The notes under the pieces were generated by a model. It saw nothing but the letters and a program-made list of their open reading frames with translations, had not been told where the DNA came from and did not search any database. Both the position numbers and the translations under genes were made by a program. Positions 1 to 11,471 of a stretch of DNA of 64,000 nt are shown here, piece by piece (position 1 is the first letter of the stretch; every line of letters begins with the position of its first letter). The DNA comes from Plantago major. Taxonomy: Eukaryota > Streptophyta > Magnoliopsida > Lamiales > Plantaginaceae. The DNA lies in contig CM048839.1 of assembly GCA_026545765.1 (NCBI GenBank), positions 15,996,566-16,060,565 on the forward strand, given 5' to 3'.

Positions 1-92
1 TTGTTTTTATGCTACAATTCAGTTCAGTTCAGTTCCATTTAGTTCAGTTCAGATCAGTTCTATTTAGACGAAGAGAACAGAGCCTAAGTCTC
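1..92. repeat. Relic of a dispersed MITE-like repeat (TTCAGTTCAG / GAACAGAGCCTAAG type)
   Basis: The segment is built of short TTCAG and TTCCA/TTCTA steps and ends in GAAGAGAACAGAGCCTAAG. The same string (reverse complement CTTAGGCTCTGTTCTCTTCG) followed by a TACTACAATTC-type tail recurs near 7590-7685 and 19575-19640. The GGCTCTGTT core resembles termini of hAT-type MITEs, but no complete pair of ends is seen. Classification is inferred. Confidence 0.4.
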
Positions 93-611
93 GAATGACC
101 AAAATTATGCACTATGGCAGAGGTGAGTTAAAACATTGATTGTTAGTGACATAATTATATGCCAAACATTGATTGACTTGAGGGATATATACCGATGTTG
201 TAAATACTCCTCCATTCGAAGGTCAATTTCCCCTAGACCTGCCGCCTGTGTATGGATTTTAAGAGTAAACAAATAAATAATTAGAATTATTTAGAAAGTG
301 TAAGATTAATTAAACGAATAAAGTAACAAAGGGCGAAACCAGTAAGAAGTAAGGTGAATAAAGTGGAATATTGATTTTCTGTTAAAATATGATAAGTCGA
401 GGTTGAAATAAAAACTAAAACTAAATACGAAAAGTAAATTTGGACGGAGTATAAAAAGTTAAAATTTAAACATGTGACTACACGTGATGCGTACAGTAGA
501 AAAATACAAATTTCTTGTTATCAGTTACTCTCTTACAGTGTCACTGAACGAAGAAGACACAATTGGGATTTAGGGCTCACAGGTATCCAATTTACTCAAT
601 CTGCAAGGACA
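93..611. other. Upstream region of the RRM gene
   Basis: AT-rich sequence without a coding exon. A reading frame is open into the RRM gene from 474, but the family-like N-terminus begins at 612, so this stretch is best taken as promoter and 5' UTR. No single TATA box stands out. Confidence 0.4.
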
Positions 612-3600
612 ATGGATGACCTCACAGCTTACTACGCTCCACCAATCCACCACCCATACTACCAGCCGCCTCCACCTCCGCCTCCTCCAGGCACCGTTCT
701 TCCGCCGCCCGTTGTGGTGGCTCCGCCAATTCACGTTGAGCCTCACTACCTCGCCTATGCTCCCTATCTACAATCGCCGCAAGACGAGGTTCGAACGCTC
801 TTTGTTGCCGGATTACCAGAGGATGTTAAGCCGCGAGAGATTTACAATCTGTTCCGTGAGTTTCCGGGATATGAAACGTCTCATCTCCGTCCACCTACAG
901 CTAACGGTCAGGTATACAATTAAACCTTAACTGTTGATACATATGGAGTTTCTGTGTTGTTTCTGCTTGGATTAGAGTTTGTAAAACAACCAGAATGCGG
1001 AGTTTATAAGTTTGTAGGATTTCGCAAAACCAGCTGATAAGTAGCTGTGGTTTATTAAGGTGATTGATGAGCTAATTGTGCTTATGATCTAGTTGGTAAG
1101 TTGACGATAAACGTAGAGGAGTAAATGTAGAAAAAGTTTTGAAGTCTCTTGTATGGAGATTTGAAATTATGATCTAGTTGGTAAGTTTTGAAGTCTCTTG
1201 TACGTAGACCGAGTTAGGATGTGATATAAGCTACAAAATGAGATGGAGAGCTTAGATTTTCGTCAGTGTGTTTGATAAAATCAGTATATGGAGTTGCAAG
1301 TTGCCGAAGTCGAATTACTTAATGATAACTTGGTACGGGTACTTATTGATAGCTCAGTGTATCAGTTTTTTTGACATCATGACAACATTATTAGTGAAAG
1401 TGTGAATTAAGTTGCATAAGTTGGATGCTTCCTGTGATTTACTACTCGGGTGAAACAAAAGAATGGTTGAAGGTAGGAGTGTTTTTTTTGCTTTAACATG
1501 GTGTTTAGCCTCAGAATGGTTACCTGATTGATAAAGTTACTTATTCTGCTTGATGAAGTATCTGAACAGTTATTTTAGACCAATTACATGTTCCTTAACC
1601 TTGCTACAGCTAGATGTGAACTTGTCCGTGTTTGATTCTTGGCTCATGGGAACTCCTATTATACGCCTTGCGAATTTTGAATTGCTAGCATATGGGACTG
1701 TTTCAAAATGCTTGTTAAGTTTGACCTTATGTTTGTTCTATTAAACCCATTCCAACTTTTAATTTCTATTTTCAGCCTTTTGCTTTTGCAACTTTCGCGG
1801 ATCAGCAGGCAGCAATCATGGCTTTGCATGCATTGAATGTAAGACATTATAAAACTTTCAATATTATTTTTTGAATGTTAATTCGACTAGTTTTTCTTAT
1901 ACATACTGTGAGGTGGAGAACAATGTCTTACGTAAAACTACTGAAGCACAATAATTTAGCTGATACATAAATTTTTTGGAATTGCCTTGTCAGGGAATGG
2001 TCTTTGACCTTGAGAAAGGTTCCACTTTGCATGTCGATCTTGCAAAATCTAATTCCAGATCGAAGCGCCCAAGAGGAGGTAGATTACTTTATATGTTTTA
2101 CTGTTTCTCCTATCGTCTACTTTGTATTAGTTGATCCAGTTTTACACATCCTGACTTTCAGATGATGAGAGACAAGGTTCAGAAAAGAAGCAAAAAGGAC
2201 CTGCTGCTTTTTTAAGGAAACATGATCCTGGTAAGAGTTGTTCTTTAGTCCTAAAACTGCAAATTGGGTCTGTTTTTATACTTCACTAAGTGTTTTCTGG
2301 GGTTTCTTTTAGAACTTCTTGTTCTTTTATATATTACTTATATTTTGTTGGTCAATCATAACTGCCAGATAGTCTTTTAAGACTCTAGCTAGTTAGTCAC
2401 TGGAGGACACTGTATTCTAAAAGCTCACATTACACATGTTTGCACGCTTGGGCACTAGCAGGTGTTGGCAGCATTCACATGCCTGGAATGGCTAATTCTT
2501 CTCACAACACGATTGGTTATCCTTCCACACAAAGGTCATATGCACTACTTACACACATTTCTATTAATGGAGTGGTTACTTCAATGTGCCAATTGGACTT
2601 GCATTAATTGGTTACTTCTCGCTCAACGGATAAGATGCGCTTGCCATGCCCCATTCCACGAAGTTTAACTTCTTAGTTTAGTATGCTAAGAATGATAGAG
2701 TGGCGCTGATAACTTTTATTTTTCATTTTCTCCAGTTACTCAAATAATAGTGGTGGTCCGGTGAAGGAGGGTGCTACAAAATCGGTAAATTTCCTGAGTG
2801 TGCATGTTTAGTTTCTTGGGCAGTCTATTTATCTATTAATTGACTATAATTACCCCCCCCCCCCCCCCCCCCCAAGTGTTTTGAAAGACCTTCCACTTAG
2901 CCATGATATATATAATGTTTTTGTCTCCTCTGATTGGTAATATAGAACAGATATGCTTTGATTTAGCAGGCTTTAGTTTTCTTATTACTGACTGAACTTT
3001 CCTATTTTTCTGATGTAAGTTTTGTGCATTTTTAATGAAAGACCATACTTGCTAAATGTCGGGTTAAATAACTGAATGTTCACTTTGATCAGCTTGGGGC
3101 GTGCAAGCTCCAAGTAACATTCAAAACAATCCTGTGTGATACCTAAATACGAAGAAACATCCAACATGCTTTGAACTACACAAGGTTTTCCAAAAGCTGG
3201 TTTTACTTTTAAATCATGATAAACGTTGGACTATCAAACATTTTTTTATTTTCCCCCTTTTTCTCGATTAGTTGCCAGTTGCCACTAAATTTACTTTGGG
3301 AAGAGCTTGTGCTAGGCGGTCTAACGCAACTTGAGATAGTCCACTTAACACTCAGGTGGTTGTAGGTGTGGTTTATCCTGATATTTAAAGTTTATGTCCA
3401 AATTAGGGGAATGTGTCCAACACGGGTGGGGTGTGCTCATACCTAGTACAAGTTTTTTGCTTTTTTACTTTACTTCTATGACTGCAGAACAATACTCCAT
3501 GCCCAACGCTGTTCGTGGCTAATCTTGGTCCTACCTGCTCCGAGGAAGAGCTGATGCAAGTGTTTTCAAGGTCAAGAAATCTCTCCTGATACAAATTTCA

Positions 3601-4368
3601 AATTAGATAAGTATTGAAGAAATTTTGAAATATTCACTTTCTTTGACCTTCTACAGATGCCGTGGATTTATTAAGTTAAAGATGCAAAGCACCTATGGGC
3701 CTCCTGTTGCATTTGTTGACTTTCAGGTATATGGAAATTAACTTTATTGACATATTATCAATCATGGACTCTTTAAGATTAGTTTACATTAGTTATCAGA
3801 TTATGTAATAGCATAAAGAACTAATTTGTCATATGAAACCTATGCCAAATACTCGTGTTATTCTCAGTGCATTGAATCCACTTGCATCTCCGGAATTCTA
3901 CTCAAACCGTTTTTTAGTTCCAAATTAAGTGAGTCTTTATTTATCCGAACTTTCTGAATTTGGAAGAGGTTGTCCTGGACCTCCTAGTGCACAATTAGAA
4001 AAAAGAAAAAGGAAAATATATGTAACATGTAACATGGTGGTGCTCTAGCTCTGAGTACTACCTCCTTTGGCCCTCTGAGGATGCTAAATTTTATGTCATG
4101 TACACCCAGGATACTTCATGTTCGACCGAAGCTCTAAGTCATTTACAAGGATCGAGTCTCTATTCCTCAACGTCCGATGAAGGAATGCGTCTGGAGTATC
4201 CTTTGACCAGTTACTTGTACTTTTATTTTATTATGCTGTTATTTTTATGTTCAACAAACTTGGTACTTGGTTCTATCTTTGTATGCCATTTTCAAGTTGT
4301 TTGCTTAACCAGACACTCTCAGATACGCAAAATCACGAATGGGCATGCGCAGTAAGAAATCAAGGTAA
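612..4368 (+). CDS. Two-RRM RNA-binding protein, NSR (nuclear speckle RNA-binding) type
   Basis: Ten exons join without error into a 307-residue protein: 612-911, 1776-1838, 1994-2078, 2162-2230, 2462-2534, 2736-2784, 3488-3570, 3657-3726, 4110-4195 and 4323-4368. All introns are GT-AG and the sum is 924 nt. The N-terminus (residues 8-42) is proline rich. RRM1 (about 62-138) has RNP2 LFVAGL and RNP1 [11 protein letters not shown]2 (about 219-297) has LFVANL and PVAFVDFQ. The linker is low in complexity, and the tail is basic ([11 protein letters not shown]). Strings such as [20 protein letters not shown] match what I know of Arabidopsis NSRa/NSRb and related scw1-like proteins, which act in nuclear speckles on alternatively spliced RNAs. 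The family assignment is from memory. The start was chosen at 612 because the protein resembles the family from there, although the frame is open upstream. Confidence 0.85.
2850..2875. repeat. Poly-C tract inside an intron
   Basis: An uninterrupted run of more than 20 C follows 'attac' in the sixth intron of the RRM gene. Its length is likely unstable and error prone in sequencing. Confidence 0.8.
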
Positions 4369-7300
4369 TAACAGGGACAATACTGCTAGCTCTGCCAGTT
4401 TATAGTGCGACGGCACTATTGCTCAAGAGATCGTGGATGCATCATTTTGTTTCTATATTGGCGCTATCATGTAATCTTATTATGATGTTATGAATTGGGC
4501 TTATCTGCGATGAACTAATCCGCCTGTTGTTATTTAGCAAGGCAGAGCCCTGTGGCTGTGTACCCAGAGTTCTCATTAGGTGTTCGTGTTGATTGTTAGA
4601 CTGAGATTTGTAACGAGTAGAATAGTAGTATGTGTACCGTGTCTATTTTGATACGTGAAGAAGTGGGGCGAGTCATCTAAAGAATGATACCTTAAACTAA
4701 GAATTCTAACAAAGTCACGGTCAATAAACATAACACCAGTTGAAATTTGGGACCACCAGTATCAGAGCATTTAACCTACCCCCAAAATGGAAACATGATC
4801 TACGAGCAGTAAATTCCACACGTGGTTGTTTTCTACTTTTGACTTTTGCATTTCACTTCACATGTCGCTACAAGTACCACAGGATTTCTTGCAACATCCT
4901 AATAGATTCTACTTTCTTCCACATCATCAATTTGTTGATATCTTATCGACTAACTGTGACAGAAAAATATAATCAATTTTGATATCTAGCTACTCACTAC
5001 CAGTTTGCTTGGAAGTCCCTTAATGAGGGGCAAGTAGAGGCAAGACTCGAGAGTAGTGATTTGTACCTCAATTTAAGTGTCTTAGAATTTAGCAGGCTAC
5101 CTCTTCAATGCTAGAACTATTTCTGGTAGTGCTCGACTCTGTTGTCCCAATTGAAAGTTGCGTATGGTTAAGGGAACAAATTGGGAAAATAGGACCCAAG
5201 TCTGAAACGACATAAATATCCATTCATTCGAGAGATTCAGTGGAACATTTAAGACAGCTACTGATCAAAACAAGATGGGATCCTCAGGCAAGCAGGCCAG
5301 CACTGTAAAAAAATTTAATTTTCGATAATTAATTTCCTATAGGCTCCTCAACTTGAGTCGATAGTTACATGCGGATTATGATTTCAATTGATTGACTCTC
5401 TTTTTCATTGACGGTGAATTAATTCTAAATCATGTGAAACAAATAATGAATAAAACTGTACTAAGAGTTTAGAATATAACTCTGTTGATTAATTTTTCCG
5501 GTACGATTTTGAATCAATTTCTTAAAAATTGAATTATAAGGAAAATAACAAAAAATGAAATTGAAGACTATACCTAAAAGGCTAAAACAGAGTGAGTCAG
5601 TCGTCAGCAACAAGTTCCAAATATGGAAATAGCATAACAGGACCGCAAGTAAAATTAACATTTGTCTTTGGCAACACAAAACATATTCTACGCCTAGGAT
5701 TCATCTGAACAGAGGATAAAGAAACAATTTCTCCAAATAAACAGGTGAAAATTAACTACTGTTTGTTTTGTAGTGTAAAAGGAGGCATTGTTTTCTACAC
5801 CTACTATTTGACTTTTCCATCTCCTTGTGTTTTTGCAATTTATTTACTGGACGGCGCTAAGTAATTAACCAATCGATCGTGATATATGTCTTAATCCTGC
5901 ATCGAGATTGACCATTTTAGTCATCACAAGATTTCAACTAGCCTTGTTGACTATGCTACCTTTCCAATCAATACTTCATTTAATTTCATCAAGTAATTCT
6001 ACCCGGATATACTTAGAATTTGAAGTCCCAAAAGTCAAGAATATGCGTATGAGATTGTTTCGGTGTTTCCTAACTTAGATTTTTAAATTAGCGAGAATAT
6101 GATATATTAAAAAAACACAGTGTTTTAACCAGAACCCGACTTTCATTTGTCAGTTAGTTAGAATTGGTGATGAACTACCAAAGTGAAAATATATAATAAG
6201 CTATAACGATAAAAGTAACAGTGTAAAACTTACGGTACCAAGCTGGTAGAGTAGAAAACGAAGTGAACACCGTATTTATCCCAGAATAACTGATTTGAAT
6301 AGTTACTAATCTATGAGACTATGACCTTTAATTTGACTTTGGTGTTTTGGAAACTTATTAGAAGCTCACAAGATTCATTAGTAGCTCGGATATAATCTCA
6401 GACAGCTTTGCCTTGGTTCTGATTGTATATAACTAGTTCGAAAATATGGTGGTTTTTGTAATTTCAGAAACCATGTTTGGATAATGATCAAACTTCGAGC
6501 ATAATTTATTAGTTAAGTAATAAAATATTATAAATTGTATGATTAGATCAATGATGGATTAATATCTAAGAAAACTGATCAATCATCAATCATATATGGG
6601 TTGTGAAGTACAACTCACATAATCTACTTACGTAGACAAATAAATTAGTGCTAAGCACGGTCGAATATAGATAATATTATACGTGAGGATACATAGTCAG
6701 TCTGATTTTATTCGAAAACATCATATTTAACGCTCTAATAATTAATATTCGATCATTAAAAAGAAGAAGCAAAGGGATCTAATTATTTTGTAACCTTTCA
6801 GGTTATGCAATCTATCATTTTGGAATTAATACGTGCCCAACACTAGCTTTTGTACGATATAAGAAGAATTAATTTAATTAATATCATTGAAATATTTACA
6901 ACTATGCCTAAAAGCTTAGCCCATTAATTGCCCGTTTTTATATCCACATAGCATACCGTTCCATAATCCACTAGCTGCATCATTTTCACTAGGAATATGT
7001 GATATAAGTATACCATATTTCGAACATGGACCAAGCTCCCTTGATTTAGCTCGGAAATTGGCTCGATCAGACGACTAGGCTAATACGACTGAGTAGGACT
7101 GAGCCCTCGAGCTTGAGCAGTCTAATGTGGTTGCTACTCCTCTGAGTTCGGATCGACAGGAATAATTCCAAGACTTACCCACCGGCCGGGTCAATTGGAC
7201 CACATGACCCGTGCTCAACAAAATGAACGCTTTTGGAAGCTTACAAGTTCATCTTTTGGATGAACTTTTCTAATATTAATCTCAAAATGATGAAATTGGT

Positions 7301-8540
7301 GATGCATGTGATATCTACTAATTTAGGGTGAAATAAGCTAGGTGCTAAATGTTGGAGATAAAATGTCCACTTCGTTCCGCGAGGAAAAAAAATCACTTTT
7401 AAAGGTTGAGATAGGAGCAAATGGACCTCTCGCTCATCAAAATTTAAAAGCTTTTAAGGTAATGAATGGTATACCTTATTTGAGATTAACCACTTCATCT
7501 ATTAATAGGTAACGTAAGTTAATCCAAATCAAACCGATAATCATCTACAAATTTCAACCGCATCACCATCCGCTTATCACACAACATGTACGAGTTAGGC
7601 TCTGTTATTTTCAACTTAAAACTGATTCGATTCGCTTCTAGTTATATTTTATACTACAATTCGATTCGATTCAAGAATTGAGTTTGAAAAGAACGATTTT
7701 AAAGTAAAGTTTCACCAAAATGATCAAACTAGTTTTGAGTAATTAAATATAAAACTTAAAAAGGAAAATAAGATGACCCCAGATTGTACGAAAGGCTAAT
7801 TACGTAAAATTACAAAACGGTACAATTGCCCAGCCACCGACCACCGACCCACCAGCTTCCAATCGACTCCAATTTGCAGCATTAACAAAGAAAATGGAAA
7901 TTAAATATGACCATTAACTAATCACAACAATAATCGCTCTCTCCATATTGTGATTATCGTTAAACAAATCATTTCTCTCGTCACCATACACCAAATGACA
8001 ACTACTTATCATAATTAAATAAATACCCTCACTTTTAAAGTAAATTTTGCCGCAAAAGGATTATTTAAGTTTTGGTGCACTCACACAACTCTCATTCTCT
8101 ACCTGTCACCTTTTTCCTTTATTTCTACCATCTCAAAGAAGATCCAAACAACTACAATACCCAAAAAGCAAATGTGCCTGCAAAATATTTTGGACTCGGT
8201 GGGCAACTATTCACTTTGTGTATATGAATTTATTTGACATTTTTTTTAATATAAATTTATTATGTGAATGTTTGGATGGTATGGAGGATGATTCTAGCAT
8301 GTAATGTATTTATGTGTGACGGTATAAGTAAATGTGTGTTTGATGTTAATAATTAGATATTCTGGTTTGCAAGCGATGAGCGTACGTGGAATTGTAAGTA
8401 TCAGACACGCGTCTTCTTGCAGTGCATACTTAGTTTAGGTTACGTGCAACACTCGAGCAAGTGTGTTTCGGCTATAAAATTGACTTTGTGATCACGACAA
8501 AGTTATACGTGTGATAAATCGGATCCCCGGGAATGCGGAA
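4369..8540. other. Intergenic, AT-rich, no gene recognised
   Basis: No exon with recognisable protein similarity was found on either strand. The ORFs here (for example 4740-4982, 5461-5679, 8047-8304) look like chance frames: no family motifs, no sensible splice context. The only structured piece noticed is a copy of the dispersed GGCTCTGTT repeat near 7590-7685. Confidence 0.5.
7590..7685. repeat. Second relic of the dispersed GGCTCTGTT / TACTACAATTC repeat
   Basis: It reads GTTAGGCTCTGTTATTTTCA, then steps of GATTCGATTCG and a TACTACAATTCGATTCG tail. This matches, in reverse complement, the organisation at 1-92 and near 19575-19640. It is probably a degraded non-autonomous element end. Confidence 0.4.
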
Positions 8541-9758
8541 CGACTTACCGGTGAGTGTATAATGTGACATGGCCCGTGTCCGTGCAGGTACATTACAAAT
8601 CTGCAAGTTGACGTATATGTGCCTTAACTGTCATGACGTGATGTTTTCACCTTAAATTAATCACATTTAACAAATGAGTGAATTGTTTTTTCGCATAAAC
8701 TCTATGGTTTGGAGTCGAATTCAACCTCCTCCCAATACTTTCCATATACTTCACTTACGACTTTTAACTCACCATTGAAACAGTTATGAATAATATCTCG
8801 CTTTTCTTGTTTAATGCGTTCATAATTGAATTCCCAACCAATTGGATGAATGAAGATTTTACTGCAACCTATATCTGAAAATGTCAAATGTATTTTCATT
8901 ATAAATACACTATAATATACTACACATATGGATCGAGATCTTATCCTTTGGACATACGCAATCATCTATAGAATGCTTAAATATATTGTCCACACAAAGT
9001 CATACATGTACTTCCCCGCATGCTATATCCTCATTTGCATGCACACGGGTAAATTATAGTATTATTTGTCAATCATCATAATATATATGGTTCGTGTTTA
9101 CATTTAGAGTCCATATCAATAAATTTTTAAAAATAATTGGTGCACATTGTTGATATGTTTATTAAACTTTGAGTTGTTACCTACACGATATAATAATTGA
9201 ATTAGTAAAATGCAAAATATTTTATGGCATGGGCAAGAAAAATGTGATTGGCATCCGCAAAACGATGGAACCGCTTGAGCCTAGCAAAAAGACAGAATGA
9301 ACCGATATCTGGGTTAACACATCTACCCCCCAACCCAACTGATTCTGTCACTACCTCTGGCACATATACCACTGACTCACTCACTGACCTCATCTCGTCG
9401 GTCCCTTCCTCAGACCCCCGGATAATTTAATACATCTGTGTTTGCTTGTATTTTTAGATGAAAAGTTAAATTATAATAAAAGATTAAAAAATTAGAAATC
9501 TTTTTTACTTTTTGTGTCAAAATATATAATATGTGTGTAAAGTTGAAATTGTATTATTTGTTGGGTGTGTGTATAAAGTTATGTATGACAGTTAAAAACG
9601 ACAAATGTAATAAGTTCTGCGGGATGGAGGGAGTAATTTTTTTTTAAATTTCTAGCAAGGGAAGGAGTTACGATGTATTTGTCTATCGATCCGGGTTGAA
9701 TTTTATCAAATTTTGTATTTATTTTTAGACTCTACACTATGCTGTTTGAATCAAGTTA
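8541..9758. other. Intergenic, no gene recognised
   Basis: AT-rich. The frames at 8702-8965 and 9202-9430 lack family motifs. A Stowaway-like right end (GGGATGGAGGGAGTA) ends near 9635, but its partner end was not found. Nothing else stands out. Confidence 0.45.
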
Positions 9759-10022
9759 CTATTCCCGTTAAACGTGTCTCAATTTTCCATTGTGAATGTT
9801 CCATTAATGTAGACTCATTCCCAAATAGCAAAAAATGTAAACCACACTAACCTATATATTTATTATTTTAGTATAATCAATCTTTCATAATTTTTTCATT
9901 ATTTACTATTTATATCTCTCCCACTTTCTCATTATTTACCATTTCTATCAAATACAACAAACAATACTTTATTAAAAACAATACCGAAAAGAACTGAGAC
10001 ACGCTTAACCGGACGGAAGGAG
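9759..10022. mobile_element. Stowaway-type MITE (Tc1/mariner)
   Basis: The left end CTATTCCCGTTAAACGTGTC and the reverse complement of the right end, CTCCTTCCGTCCGGTTAAGC, pair over about 30 bp, including the shared CGTGTCTCA step. The left flank is TA; the right flank has become TT. Length is about 264 bp, AT-rich and without coding capacity, as expected for the family. Confidence 0.7.
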
Positions 10023-10235
10023 TTCTATTTATCAACTTCGAACTCAAAACTTCAAACCTCAAATATACTATTAGTAAAACATTAGTAAAATCACAATACA
10101 ATAACCAAACTCAAAACTTAAGAGAGTATTTAGTATAGAGTTAAAATATTAAGTTACTGTAAATTTTATGTGTTTATTCTAACTTAGTTTTACAAGTTTT
10201 AGGTGTTAAACAAGAAATATATCAAAAATAAACTA

Positions 10236-10429
10236 CTCCCTCCGTCCCAGATCAAATGTCTCATTTTGACTTTTTGCAGTCAACTTTTTTTAACTTTAAC
10301 TGCGATTTAATCTTAAAGCGTAAATGTAAAATGTTCAATTAAATTATATAATTAAAGTATCATAATCAAAATTTAAAAATGTTGACTGCTAAAAGTTAAA
10401 ATGATACATTTGATCTAAAACAAAGGGAT
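10236..10429. mobile_element. Stowaway-type MITE with TA target duplication
   Basis: It starts CTCCCTCCGTCCCAGATCAA. The reverse complement of its right end starts ATCCCTTTGTTTTAGATCAA, and homology continues through ATTTTGACTTTTTGCAGTCA-like sequence for about 55 bp. TA is present on both flanks (10234-10235 and 10430-10431). Length is 194 bp. This is a textbook Stowaway structure. Confidence 0.85.
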
Positions 10430-10431
10430 TA

Positions 10432-11048
10432 CAAAACTTCAAACCTCAAATATAGTAATCAAACTTATTAAAATCACACCACAATAACCAAAGTCAAAAC
10501 TTGTCCAGTTTAATTACTACTTCATCAACCAACTCCAAATTTGAATTGAAGTTAAGTTTTGAATCTGAATAAAAAACACTAGATCGGTTAATTTCTAGTG
10601 AGAGCCCGCTCGTTCGGTCGTTCAATTCATTCACCCATTCAATAAAAAGGCAGAGGTTATGGCTATGTGTCGGTGCATTTTGTAACCTTCTTCTTCTTCT
10701 AATCTATCTTCCATATCATATCACACCCTCTCTCTCTCTAGTCTCTACACCTTAATTCATTCTTCTCTCTAGTCCCCCCATTTGATCTCTAGTATAAGAG
10801 AAAGAAAGAAAGAAAGAAAGTAACAACGTGTCCATCGTTCCACATGACAGAAGCCTCATCACTCCACAACCCGCCGCCTGCTCTACCGTCGCCACCGCAG
10901 AGCCCTCTCTCATGCTTCTCCAACGTCACTCTCTTTTGAACCCTTCTGCTCCTTCCCACTATAAAACCCCACTCCCCTACACCCCTTCTCTTCGCTCATC
11001 ACCACTACAAATTAATTAAACTCTCCTCTCACCCATTTCATCAAACAC
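10432..11048 (+). promoter_or_regulatory. Promoter and 5' UTR of the DEAR-type ERF gene, with TATA box
   Basis: TATAAAA lies at 10960-10966, about 83 bp before the ATG, in a C-rich context typical of plant core promoters. Farther up are CT-rich microsatellites (TCTCTCTC, CTTCTTCTT) and AAAG repeats around 10690-10820. The frame 10828-11019 overlaps the TATA box and is not considered a gene. Confidence 0.6.
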
Positions 11049-11471
11049 ATGGCGCCCGCTACCAGGAGGAGGCGCCACGAGCCCCCTTTCAAGGGCATCC
11101 GCATGCGCAAGTGGGGCAAGTGGGTCGCCGAAGTTCGCGAGCCCAACAAGCGCTCCAGAATCTGGCTCGGCTCCTACTCCACCCCTCTCGCCGCCGCCCG
11201 TGCTTACGACATCGCCGTCTACTTCCTCCGCGGCCCCACTGCAAAGCTCAATTTCCCCGAAGAGGTCGTGGCTGCGGGTGTTGGCCTCAAGGACCTCTCG
11301 GCCGACTCCATCCGCAGGAGGGCCGCCGAGATTGGGGCGCAGGTCGATGCCATGGTGAACGGTGGGGGTCTGGTTCGTCCGGTCACGGTGGGGAGGAATG
11401 GGCACCGTATGCGTAATAATGTCCGTAATGTGATTGATTTGAACAAGAAGCCGGAGCCCGAGTATGAATGA
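11049..11471 (+). CDS. DREB-type AP2/ERF transcription repressor with C-terminal EAR motif (DEAR/ERF008-011 type)
   Basis: A single-exon gene of 140 residues. The AP2/ERF domain covers residues 14-71 ([12 protein letters not shown] ... AAARAYD ... LNFPE). It has valine and glutamate at the DREB-diagnostic positions (WVAEVREP), pointing to DRE/CRT binding rather than GCC-box binding. The C-terminus [13 protein letters not shown] contains a DLNxxP EAR motif, known to recruit TOPLESS-type corepressors. The order, AP2 near the N-terminus then a [17 protein letters not shown] helix then DLNxxPxPE, matches Arabidopsis DEAR proteins, which tune cold and drought responses. The N-terminal extension is short (13 residues, basic), and the protein is shorter than the Arabidopsis members I recall. 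The ORF is far more GC rich than its surroundings. Confidence 0.9.
   Translation: MAPATRRRRHEPPFKGIRMRKWGKWVAEVREPNKRSRIWLGSYSTPLAAARAYDIAVYFLRGPTAKLNFPEEVVAAGVGLKDLSADSIRRRAAEIGAQVDAMVNGGGLVRPVTVGRNGHRMRNNVRNVIDLNKKPEPEYE

Noticed and set aside
8702..8965. 87-codon minus-strand ORF
   Set aside because: No motif, no splice context, AT-rich composition like the surroundings.
9622..9635. Stowaway-like right terminus GGGATGGAGGGAGTA
   Set aside because: No matching left end was found within about 500 bp, so it was not listed as an element.
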